This document shows positions 46,383-59,776 of a stretch of 64,000 nt of DNA, in pieces. The notes below the pieces were generated by a model. That model made no database searches and had not been told where the DNA came from. It was given only the letters and a program-made list of their open reading frames with translations. A program made the translations under genes and the position numbers. The stretch is from Karstenula rhodostoma CBS 690.94 (lineage: Eukaryota > Ascomycota > Dothideomycetes > Pleosporales > Didymosphaeriaceae). Where the stretch lies: positions 496,001 to 560,000 of the forward strand of contig MU001516.1 in the NCBI GenBank assembly GCA_010093485.1, in the 5' to 3' direction. Positions within the stretch are counted from its first letter, which is position 1. Every line of letters begins with the position of its first letter.

Positions 46383-49300
46383 AGAAACTATAATAGGGGT
46401 AGTTATAAAAGTTTAACTTTTCTATAGCCCCCTTTAGTATAATCCTTTATATATATCTAAACTTTCCTATTAACCCCTATTATAAGGTATATCCTCCTAT
46501 ATACTAATATTACTAAAACTTTTCTCTTTAATAATATAATATACTAGCTATAGACCTCTTATTAAATTATATTTTACTAAATTACTATCTAATAGTTCCT
46601 TTAGTAATAATTTTTTAGAAAGTAGTTTATCTATTATATAGATAATATATATATTCTTAATTACTATAAAATCCTTAAATATCTTTTTATTATATTTTAT
46701 AACTATATCTATCTAGAAGCTAAACTATACTATAGTTATACCTCTTTTAATATATATATTTAAAATAGTATTCTAAAATAAAATTATAAATATTTTAATT
46801 TTAAACTTTACCTTTAGTATATACTACCTCTTTTTTACTTTTAATTATTTTCTAAATTCTTTCTATATAGATAGGTTTATATACTCTATAACTTCTTCCT
46901 CTTCTACTATATAATATAAAACTCTAAATAAGTATTCCTTTACTATAGTTATATAGCCTTTTTTTTATTTATTAAATAGTACTTTTTACTCCTATACTAT
47001 TATTTCTACTACTTTAAATTCTATCTAAATTACTATTTATATTTATTACTACCTTATTTCCCTAATAATTTTAATAGTCTAGTCCTACTTTATTATTATA
47101 TATAGTAATATAAATTTTACTATATCTTTCCCTATAAGGCTAGACTCTATATATATATCTCTTAAATATTATAATAATATTAGCTAGTTTTATTTTTAAT
47201 TTATATTACTTTTTTTATTTTCTCTAAATAATATATCTTTCTCTACTATAAGTTTACTTATTTTATTTTCTATATTAGTAAAGAATTTTTTTTCCTCTTT
47301 ATACTATACTTTCTATACCTATAGTACTATTTTTTAATTCTATAAATAGTCTACTATTTTAACTATTATAGCCCTACTAATTATACTATCTATTATATTT
47401 ATATCTATTTTTAATAAACTTTAAATAAACTTTTTATACCTTTACTTTTCTTTACTTATTATAATATTTTTAGCTATTATAGTAGATAAGTTTTATATAT
47501 TTACTATTTCTTATACTATTACTTTTTTTAACTTTTATTTTAGTCTTTTATTTACCTCTTTTATACTAATTTTTTTTAACTACTTTTTTTTTTTTTTTTT
47601 TTTTATATTTTAGTTCTTCTCTTTATTATTTTATCTCTTAATATACCTTTTTTTAGTACTAATTTTACTAATACTTTTATATATTTCTCTAATATTAATT
47701 TTTTTATTCTTTACTATCTAACTCTTATACTTTTATATAATAAACTAGGTAATATTCTTTTTTAAAATATATTAATATATCTATTATACTATATCCTTTA
47801 GTATAAATACTATAAAGATATTACTAATAAAGTTATCTTTATTATATATTTTTCTATATATAGGACCCCTAGAATATATAGGTTTATATATATACTATAG
47901 TATATCTAATAAATTACTTTTTATTAGTTCTTTTTCTTTATAAATATCTAATAGTATATATATTATTATTACTAGTATATTTATTATTTAATACTAGTAG
48001 CTATATTACCCTTATTATATACTAATATATAATATTTTTCTAATTTAGTTTAGTAACTATCTAATTTTAGTTTAAACTATAGCTAAAATTAAATAGTATT
48101 ATATATTCTCTCTACCTTAGTAGCCTACTAATTTTAACCTAGATTAGGGCTAAAATTAAGGCTACCTCTTCTATTTACTATAGTCTAAGTAATATTTATT
48201 TATTTTAATAAAACTTATAACTTTATATTCTATATATTATATTATTATACTCTCCTTTCTAGTAAGGTATTCTTTTACTTTAGTAGAGAATACTATAATA
48301 CTACTATACCTAAATAAAAATATAAAATCTAAAAGTTAATTAATAACCTATTTAATAACTATCCTTTTTTATAGAATTATAAGAATTTTATTATCTCTAT
48401 TAAAGTTAAGATACTCTATTTTAGTCTACTAGTATATAGTAATAGCTATTACTATAATATATATAGCTTAATTATTACTATAACTATTATAAAGTATAAT
48501 ATATTTACCTATCTATATAATAATTATATAATCTATAGTTATTTCTATAATAGTATAATTAAATACTATTTCTAATACTCTAACTATATTAGAATAATTA
48601 TAAACTAATAGTTTTTTCCTTTTATCCTACTCCTATTTATCTACCTTAGTATAACCTACTAATTTAAAATACCTTTTACTAGTATTATAGAAATTCTATT
48701 TAAGTTATATAATACCCCTATATTTCTAATTAATTTATATTTTAATTTTTATTACTCTTAATCTATATTATTTCTAGCTAAGTCTATTACTTCTACTATA
48801 TAATTAAATTATAGTATAGTTTTTTTTTTAAAGTTCTAACTATAATATACTTTAGTATAGGTATAATATATATAGGAATAATAGCTATAATCTATATCTA
48901 GTATACCTTTTATATTTATAAATTTATAGATAGTATATACTAGATTCTTAGAAATCTTTACTAATATTACTATATAGTAAGCGTGCCTAGTATTTATTAT
49001 TATATCTAAAATTAAATTTAAATCTAAGCTCTTTTACCTATATACTACTATAAAGAGTATAGCTTATATATAGTAAAATATAATAATAAAAACCTTTTAC
49101 TTTATATAAATCTAAATAATATAGAAATATAAATATAATATTTCTATAGTTTCTATTAAATCTTATTAAAACTCTACTCTTTATTATATTAACCCTCTCT
49201 AGAAAATCTTTTTTTTTTTTTTTTATATTTTATCTTCTAGGGCTATATAATCTAAGACTTTTTATTTATAAAAATATTAGTAACTAGCTTAGAAGTAAAT

Positions 49301-52300
49301 TATAACCTATCTAGATATAATAAAAGTTTCCCCTATTATTAAAAAATACTATAACTATATATATTTAAACCTATTTAAAGAATATTATTATACTTTTTAA
49401 CTCTTTTTACTAGAATAAACTAGCTAGTTTACTTAGTTTAAACTTATTTTTATTACTCTAGTAGCCTTTTTTAATCTCTTCCTCTAAAATAATAGATTTT
49501 AAAAGGCTTATAACTTTACTACTAATATATTAGCCCTTAAAAAGATATATAGATTTACTAGTTTATAGTATTTCTAAAATATATTTTTTTATATAATATT
49601 TATAGAGGCTCTAGATTATTCTAATTCTAATTTACTAGTTTTCTAAAAAGAGGCTAGCTTTTTTATTACTAAGCTAAATAACTATAAGGTAGAGAATTAA
49701 AATAGAGAGCTATATAATATATTTAAAATATAGGTATATAATTATTTTACTATAAAGTACCTTACCTCTATAAATTAGTTTATTAATATAGTATACTTCT
49801 TTAGTACCTTTTAATATAGAGAAAACTTAAATACCTTTATTTACTAAAATAGAGATAGTATAACTATTTATAAAATTAGAATAAACCTTATTTTATTCTC
49901 TTCTATAGTAAATAACCTATTTAAGGAGGTATTTATTCTTCTCTATTAGCTAGTATTTATATAAATATAAATAGAACTACCCTCTATTCTATAGAATATA
50001 CTAAAAGAAGATCTAAAAAATATAATCTTTAGTTTTAATATTTTTAATATAAATAACCTATAACTTAAATATAATATTAGTTTTATTATTTAATAACTTT
50101 TATAGTTATTTAATATAAAGGGTTTTAAAAGTTATTTATTTACTAGTATTAAAGACTATATCTAGATATAGTAGTACTATAACCTTATCTAAAAATTTTT
50201 TAATATACTTTTAAATCTTATATATTTTATAAGCGGCTAGTCTAGCTATAATACTAAGGTATTAAGCTTATAATTTAAAAATAGTTATATAATTAATATC
50301 TAGAATATATTCCTCTATAATAGTTTTATTACTATTATTCCTTAATACTATAAGGGCTATAATAGAGATAAATTTATAAAGACTATTTATTATTTTTTTT
50401 CTTATAAAGTAGATAGCCTTTTAGTCTAGTATATCTAGCTTATTCGTCCTTTTTACTTTACTATATAGGGATAAATTAATAAAGAGATATATAACTATTA
50501 TTATAATTAAGTCTAGAATTATTTATTTTAACTAGATTTATTTAGTAAATAATAGACTACCTCTTAGGCTTTTAGTTATATTATAAGGTAGGTAATACTT
50601 TATTAAATAAAAAAAAAGATTAATATTAATATAATATACTATCTCTTTATTATCTTTAATAGAAAGCTTTCTACTACTAATTACCTACTATAGGAATTAT
50701 TAAAGGAGAAGGTTAATAAGATAATAGATAAAGTAGAGGTAAAAGTTTATAAAATATAAACTAGCTATTTACTAGAAATAGCCTATATAGTTTATATTCT
50801 AGATATTTTAAAAATTTTTATTTATAAATTTAATAATTTAGAAATATATTTTAAAATATCTACTAAGTAGTATAAGGCCCTAGAATTCCTTTTAATCTAA
50901 AAAAAAGAGGCCCTTTAAAAAGCTAAAAAAGCTATTTATTCTAATTATCTAGATATTAATATAGTATAATTATTATAAAAGAATTTTAGAAAGTTAGTCT
51001 AGTTTAGAGAATAATAAGAGTAAGCTCTCTATATAATTTTAATAGGGGAGAGTATAGTTATCTATATTATAGATACTAAATTTAGTAAAAATCTCCTTTT
51101 TTTTTTTTTTATTTACTTTCTAGACTATAGTTAGATTATTATTATTATTCTACTAGTAATACTCTACTTTAATCTTTTTTATTATTATTCTAAATTATAG
51201 ATTAGAGTTACTATATAATAGTAAAGAGTATATAATAAATAAATATCTATTATTCTAGTAATCTCTAAAAATATTTTAAATAATTTCTTCTAGGCCTATA
51301 TTACTAAATAGAAAGTATTAGAAATATTAAAAAAAATTATAATAAATAAGTTCTATTATATTATTCTCTTAAATATAACCTATTATTCTTATCTTTATAA
51401 TTTCTATATACTTACTAAATATTATATTCCTTTTATATTTTTTTCTATAACCCTACTACCTATTAAATAGAATTAAACCTTTTAACTTTTTAAATTTTCT
51501 ATTAATATTATAACCTTTAGAGAGTCTATTATTTAGCCTAAAATCTAGTATAAAATTTATACTTTATATATAATAAGTATAGACTCTATAATAATTATAG
51601 TAAAATATATTAAAGAGATTTTTTAATTATATAAAAAGATTTTTATTTATATTAATCTTACTATAACTATAGATATACTGGCTCTATAGCTTAACTATCC
51701 TAAATACTATAAAAAAATAAAAAAAAAAAAATAATTTATAAATCTAGTATAATTCTAGGTCTTAGAAATAGGTATTATAGTAGCTATAAGTATCCTTATA
51801 AAAGGCCTAAATATACTAAATATATATATAATACTATATTTTATACTATTAGTAAACTTTTATAGTCTTATCTAGGTAGATAAATAGATTAGTTAGAATA
51901 GTAAATCTAATTTTACTAGACTAGTACTAGTAAATACCATCCCTAATATATATTTTAATAAGGCTAGTAATATAGTAAAAATACCTATTCTTATCTATAT
52001 ATAATTCTAGTTTCTAAATAAAATCTACTATTATATTATTATTAATAGCTTTCTAAATAATAATATCTTAAGAATAATATATACCCCTTTTAAATAACCT
52101 TATAATATTTATATACTAAAATTTTACCCTTTTATATAAACTAGTTCTATTTAAATATTATAAACTCTCTAACTAAAGAGATAGCTATTAGTAATACTAA
52201 TATTAATATTAATATATTAGAATCTATTACCTTTATATACTCTAATACCCTATAACTATACTTATAGAAATATAATAATATCTATAAAATAACTCTTTTT

Positions 52301-55300
52301 TTAAAATAAGTTTATACCTATATAGCCCTAATATACTACTCTAATTTATAAATAGCGAGCTCTCTATTATATATACCTTTTATCTCTATTAAATAAAGAA
52401 AAGAATTTAATTTTTTTATATAGAATACTAATAATACTAGTAAACTATATACTAAATTATTTTATAATAAATTATCTATTTATATAGCCTACTAGAGGCT
52501 ATATTATATTACCTATTTTATTAAAGAAAATCTATTTAAATATAAATAGAATTAGTATACTAATATTAATAATAGCTAAGTTAAATATATTAGAAATACT
52601 ATTATAATCTATTAATATACTATAGATAATAAATAGATAAAGGGTAATTACTAGTTTTATTTAATACTTACTAACTACTACCTAGAATAAATATTTCTAG
52701 AAATAAATAAAGTAAAAACTATTCTAGCCTAATAAAGTCTCTATATTAATAAATATATAATTTATAATACTTAGACTATTCTTTAAAATAAATATAAAGC
52801 TATATACTTTAAATAAATTAATAAAATTAAAAAAATAAAAAGAAATAAATAGAATATAAACTTACTATATAATTTTTAAATATACTTTATAAAAATAGTT
52901 AATTTTAGAAATAACTATAAAGTAAAAAGGATTATTTTAAAACTAAACTAAATTATAAAAATATACTTTATATTAGAATAATATAACTAACTACTTCTAC
53001 TATATATTTAAAATAGAAATTAGAATATAAAAAAATTAGATATATAGTAAAAAAAATAGTAATATTATATATTTATATTTTACTAAGCTAATAACTAGAT
53101 AATATATAAGGGATACTTTTATAGAGAAATATAAATAAATTAATACCCTATCTAATTCTAAATAAAGTATAATTATCTCTTATTTAAATTTTTTATTTAG
53201 GTAATATACTAGTTATATAATATAGGCTTAATATAAATAAGTAAATAAAATATTTAAATAAAATATATATTATTTAAACTCTCTATTCTTTCTATTCCTT
53301 ACTTTTATTTATTTTATTTTTTAATACTCTTTTATTATCTCTACTATAGTTTTTATTTCTATTACCCTTAGTTACTATAATACCTCTAGTATTATAAGTA
53401 TAGTAACTAGCTAGATTTAACTAGAAAAAATACTAGATATACTAAATTTTTTTAAAAATTTCTAAATAATATAGCCCTAGCTAATAGACTACTTTTAACT
53501 AAATAAATAATAAGCTAGAAACTTTTCTATAAACCTCTATAATAACTATTAATTTAATATAAATTAGAACCTATTATAATAGAAATTAATTTACTAATAT
53601 TATTTAATATATAGTTTTCCTTTTTTTTTATTATCTCTCCTTTTCTATTTATAGAATTATATTAATTTAATATATTTATTATATTTACTACTACTATACT
53701 TCTATACTAATATAGAGGGGAATATTAAAAAGTTTTCTATATACCTCTATATACCTATAACTACTATACTTTTATACTAGTTTAAGGGGGAATATTAAAA
53801 AGTTTTCTATATACCTCTATATACCTATAACTACTATTCTCTTATATTAGTCTAAAAGGAAATATTAAAAAGTTTTCTAAATACCTTCTATATATTTATA
53901 ATATATTATCTAATATAGAGATTTTTTTTTCTAGTATTTTAAATTTAGAAAAGTATATTAATAAATTTAGTTTTCTAAACTAGTATAATCTAGACTCTAA
54001 CTAGCCTTTTTTACCTTAATTAAATTTAAATAAAGCTGGCCTTACTATATTTAACCTAGCTACGAAATAAAAATATACTAGATTACTAAGCCTATATACT
54101 TTTATTTTCTAAGTATAAATTAGATATATAAATACTTTCTAAAACTTTTCTAATTATCCTTTTAATAACTAATTACTAAATAATATACCTATTATTTTTT
54201 TTAAAAATAAAATATTTAACTATAGTAATAGTAGAGATATAGAGGATATAATAATTAATAAAATAAAAATAATCTTAATTTATATAAATAAAACCCTATA
54301 TATATTAGACTTAGTACTTTTTTTAAAATAGATTACTAGTCTTAAAAATTTTACTAATAAAATACTTACTATATTTTCTAATACCTTTATCTAAATATAT
54401 ATTATAAATCTACTTATTATTTTAGTCTATAAAGAAATTATATAGTATATTAAATTTAGTAAATAGTTATTAAGTCTAGATAGAGTAGTTAAAGAGGATA
54501 TTTTAAAAATAAATAAAATTCTATTATTTACTACTTTATCTAAAATATAATAGTTCTAGAATCTAATATTTTATTAGGCCTACTTTATAAAAAAAATAGA
54601 GTATATTTTTATCTAACCTATATAATTATTTTTTAACTAAATAAAAATTAAAAGAGAAAATATAATTCTTATATACCTATAAATTAATTATAAAATTATT
54701 CTATAATTAAACTAACCCCTTAATAAAATATATACCCTTAAAAACTTAATAATATTAATCTAAAAGGGTTATATAAAGGCCTTTATTATATAAATATAAT
54801 CTAGTACTATTAGAGTATAGAATAGAAAGATAAATATATAAACTATATAAAAGGTAACTAATAATATTAGCTTTTAAAATATACTTTCTTATCTGGCTAT
54901 AAAATAGTTAAAGACTAATAATTTAATTTCTAAACTAGAGAAGAATCTACTTATATATAATAATACTACCCCTAGTATAATAAAACTATAATATATTTAA
55001 GAAATATTAAATAAGAAAGTTTTTATATTTTTTCTAGTTAATATTAAAAAAAAAAATACTTATACTCTATAGAATTTAACTATTAAGGCCTAGCTAGAGA
55101 AGTCTATATATTTATACCTAATAATAGTTTATATAATAAATATAGATACTACTAAATATTAATTATATAGAGCCTCTATTAATATACTCTAGAAATATAT
55201 AAAATACTATCTATATAATATTAAAACTATTATAAATTCTAATTAGACTAAGAATTTAATTATCTATATAGCTAATAATTTTTATTAAAAATACTTAAAA

Positions 55301-57343
55301 ATTACTCTACTAGTTTCTTAATCTATAATAGAGAATAGTATATTAGTATTCTATATACTAGAAATAATTACTAAAGAGGAAATAGAAATAATTTATAAAA
55401 ATATTAAAAATACTATAGTAGAGAACGACTATAATATACTATAAAGAAGTAAATAGAATAAAATAACTAATATAGTATTTCTTTTTACTAAGTAAATAAA
55501 TAATTATAGTATAGAAATTTTTAAAATAGGTAGTAATAATAGTATATTTACTCTAATATACCTTAAAAAGGCCTATACCTCTATATATATTACTAATATA
55601 AAATATAAATTAATATTATATATAATACTCTCTTTTAAATAATAATAGATAGTTACTATAAAATAGATAGCTAATATACTAACTAGTATTAATAAAGTAA
55701 TACCTATTAAAGATAGAATTATTATTAATATAATTAATTTAGATAAAACTATCTAAGTAGGGGTAATTATACTTAAGATATATTTTTAATAAATTTATAG
55801 AAAACTTTTTTATAAACCCCCTAGCTATATTTTATTCTATTCTACTAACTTATTATAAATTATACTAGATTATAAATACTATCTTAACCTAAAACTTACT
55901 AATATCTATAAAAAATAACCTATTTAGCCTACTATAAACTTAAATTATAAATAGTTTAGAAATAAATCTAGACCTTTTTTTTATTTTATCTTAGTTAGAC
56001 TTTACTATTAAATAGTAACTAAGCTTATATAAATATTAATTTACTTTACTATTTTTATAATTTTCTTTAATAAATTATTAGCTATATCTAGTTTTAAAGT
56101 AGTTACTAGTTTCCCTAATACTAATTTAAGTATTTAGAATTATAAGGATTTTTATAATTAGTATATTATTTTTATAGCCTTCTATAATTATATAGCTAAG
56201 TTTACTAGCCCCTATACTTTCTAGTCCTATATTAAGGAGAATATTAAATTATTTACTAAAAAAAATAATTTTAAGCTAGATAAATTTAACTTTTAGAACT
56301 ATAAAATATAATCTAATTCCCTACTAACTAAACCCCTAAATAAGTATATTTATACTTTTAATTATAAGTTTAGACTAGTATTTTATAATAAGGTATAAGA
56401 TTTTCTATAGAATTAAAACTCTATATAAAGAACTATTTTATAGTTATATTTATATAAATTATTTCTATTATTAAACTATTCTATATTTAGGGGTATAGAA
56501 AATATTAGAAACTACTTAAAACTACTAGAGGATTTAAACCTTTTTAATAAGTTTACTAAGTAGGAGGATAAATATTATAAGAAGTTAGCTAAAACTAGCT
56601 ATATTATAGAATTCTATCTAGATTATAATAACTTCTATCTACTTAATAAGGAGGATTCTAAGTAAGTTCCCCTATAAAAAGGTTAAAAAACTTTTCTATA
56701 TTTTCTTTTAATATATACTAATAATATATAGTATATACTTTAGATTTCTATATAGTAACTAGGTAGAGTTTATAATAAATACTCTAAGCCCTATTTATAA
56801 TAAATAGATTACTTAAAAAAAACTTATATAATTAATTATAATATATTTTATACTTAAATATAACTTTAATAGTACTATTATTTCTAAATTTAGAAATACT
56901 ATTAATTAGTCTATTTTACTAAAATACTATTATACTATTAAATAAATATTTATACTATTAAATAAGTATATTTATAATAATTAGTTTATATATTAGTTTA
57001 AGTATATATTTATAATATATAAAAGCTCTAGTAGTTAAAATATTTCTATAGTTAATATCTATATTTAAAAAACTATCTAGATTATTAAGTTTTATCCTTT
57101 CCTTAGATATCTATATATTAAGATTAATATAGAGAAGTAATCTAAGAATTTTATATATAAATATAATAATAATTATCTTAATTTAAAATATAATCTAGAC
57201 TATAAATTCTAGTTTTATAACTAGTTTCTCCTCTTTAAAAAGTATAATATACTCCCTAAAAGTAGTTTAAAAAAATATAGTAATTATATTTAGTAATTAT
57301 TTAAAAAAATACTAGATATAGATTATAATACTATTTCTAAGTA

Positions 57344-59553
57344 TATTAGATTATAGAATATATATTATATATCCTATAAAAAGTAATATATACACGAAAT
57401 AGTAATACTAATTATTCTATTAACTAATATTTAATATTCTATTAATTAATACTTAATATTCTATTAACTAATACTAATTATCCTATTAACTAATATTTAA
57501 TATTCTATTAACTAATACTTAATATTCTATTAACTAATATTAATTATTCTATTAATTAATACTTAATATCCTATTAACTAATATTAATTATTCTATTAAC
57601 TAATATTTAATATCCTATTAACTAATACTAATTATCCTATTAACTAATATTTAATATTCTATTAACTAATATTTAATATTCTATTAACTAATATTAATTA
57701 TTTTATTAACTAATACTAATTATTTTATTAACTAATATCTAGTATCTAGAAACTATAATAGGGGTAATTAAAAAAGTTTAATTTTTCTATAATTCCTTTT
57801 AATATAATTCTTTATATATATCTAAACTTTTCTATTAACCTCTATTATAAGGTATATTCTTCTATATACTAATATTACTAAAACTTTTCTTTTTAATAGT
57901 ATAATATATTAGTTATAGATCTCTTACTAAGTTATATCTTACTAAATTACTATTTAATAGTTCCTCTAATAATAATTTTTTAAAAGGTAGTTTATCTATT
58001 ATATAGGTAATATATATATCCTTAATTATTATAAAATTTTTAAATATTTTCTTATTATACTTTATAACTATATCTATCTAGAAGCTAAACTATATTATAA
58101 TTATACCTCTTTTAATATATATATTTAAGATAGTATTTTAAGGTAAAATTATAAATATTTTAATTCTAAATTTTATTCTTAGTATATACTACCTCTTTCC
58201 TATTTTTAGCTATTTTCTAAACTCTTTTTATATAAATAGATCTATATACTTTATAACTTCTTCCTCTTCTACTATATAATATAAAATTCTAAATAAGTAT
58301 TTTTTTACTATAATTATATAGTCTTTTTTTTATTTACTAGATAATACTTTTTACTTCTATACTATTATTTCTATTACTTTAAATTTTATTTAAATTACTA
58401 TCTATATTTATTACTATTTTATCTCCCTAATAATTCTAATAGTCTAGTCCTACTTTATTATTATATATAATAATATAAACCTTACTATATTCCTCTTTAT
58501 AAGGCTAGACTCTATATATATACCTTTTAAATATTATAATAATATTAGTTAGTTTTATTTTTAATTTATATTACTTTCTTTATTTCTTTTAGATAATATA
58601 CCTTTCTCTATTATAAATTTACTTACTCTATTTTCTATATTAGTAAAAAACTTCTTTTTTTTCTTATACTATACTCTCTATATCTATAGTATTATTTTCT
58701 AATCTTATAAATAGTTTACTATTTTAACTATTATAGCTCTACTAATTATATTACCTATTATATCTATACCTATTTCTAGTAAACTCTAAGTAAACTTTTT
58801 ATATCTTTATTTTTTTTTATTTATTATAATATTTTTAATTATTATAATAGATAAGTTTTATATATTTACTATTTTTTATATTATTACCTTTTCTAATTTC
58901 TATTTTAGTCTTTTATTTACCTTTTTTATACTAATTTTCTTTAGTTACTCTTTTCTTTTTTTTTTTATACTTTAGTTCTTCTTTTTATTATTTTATCTTT
59001 TAGTATACCTCTTTTTAATACTAACCCTACTAGTACTTTTATATATTTTTTTAATATTAATTTTTTTATTCTTTATTATCTAACTCTTATACTCTTATAT
59101 AATAAACTAGGTAATATTTTTTTTTAAAATATATTAATATATCTATTATACTATATCCTTTAGTATAGATATTATAAAAATATTACTAATAAAATTATTC
59201 TTATTATATACTTTTCTATATATAGGGTTTCTAGAATATATAACTTTATATATATACTATAGTATATCTAGTAAATTACTTTTATTTAGTTTTTTTTCTT
59301 TATAAATATCTAATAGTATATATACTATTATTACTAATATATTTATTATTTAATATTAATAGTTATATTACCCTTATTATATACTAATATATAATATTTT
59401 TCTAGTCTAGCTTAATAGTTATCTAATTTTAGTCTAAACTATAGCTAAAATTAAATAGTACTATATATTCCCTCTACCTTAGTAGTCTACTAATTTTAAC
59501 CTAGATTAGGGCTAAAATTAAGGCTACTTTCTCTATTTACTATAGCCTAAGTA
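57344..59553 (+). repeat. LTR-like long direct repeat, copy 3
   Basis: About 2.2 kb. It is the longest of the undisturbed copies because its minisatellite is expanded. It ends at CCTAAGTA and runs straight into copy 4. Confidence 0.75.
57405..57742. repeat. 22-bp minisatellite in repeat copy 3
   Basis: About fifteen 22-bp units, alternating between TTAATATT and TAATTATC-type variants. This is the largest fully sequenced array of the four. Confidence 0.88.
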
Positions 59554-59614
59554 TATTAGGTTATAGGATATATACTATATATCCTATAAAAAATAGTATA
59601 TATACGAAGTAGTA

Positions 59615-59776
59615 ATACCTAATATTTTATTAACTAATATCTAGTATTCTATTAACTAATACTAATTATCCTANNNNNNNNNNNNNNNNNNNNNNNNNNN
59701 NNNNNNNNNNNNNNNNNNNNNNNNNNNNNNNNNNNNNNNNNNNNNNNNNNNNNNNNNNNNNNNNNNNNNNNNNNNN
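59615..59776. repeat. 22-bp minisatellite in repeat copy 4, mostly gapped
   Basis: Two to three 22-bp units are visible before the array runs into 103 unknown bases. Confidence 0.8.
59674..59776. other. assembly gap (103 N)
   Basis: A run of N characters replaces the right part of the minisatellite in repeat copy 4. Confidence 0.99.

Larger units (their letters stand above)
46128..48191 (+). repeat. LTR-like long direct repeat, copy 2
   Basis: About 2.06 kb, including a 10-base gap. It starts at TATTAAATTATAG and ends near TATAGTCTAAGTA, in the same order as the other copies. Confidence 0.75.
46128..59553 (+). mobile_element. decayed retrotransposon-like element with LTR-like ends, about 13.4 kb
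   Basis: LTR-like copy 2 (46128-48191) and copy 3 (57344-59553) flank about 9.15 kb of internal sequence. The overall size and paired long direct repeats fit an LTR retrotransposon. The internal part is so mutated that I could not identify gag, reverse transcriptase or integrase. Possible original TG...CA ends would now read TA. Exact ends and target duplication are unresolved because every left end is preceded by CTAA(A/G). It could instead be a different kind of long repeat. Confidence 0.6.

Noticed and set aside
48192..57343. Attempt to name gag/pol domains in the element interior
   Set aside because: All frames are saturated with stops and codons are altered, so any domain call by eye would be guesswork.
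41058..59776. 22-bp repeats considered as a CRISPR array
   Set aside because: Units are contiguous with no spacers, the organism is a fungus, and the arrays sit inside a transposon-like repeat.
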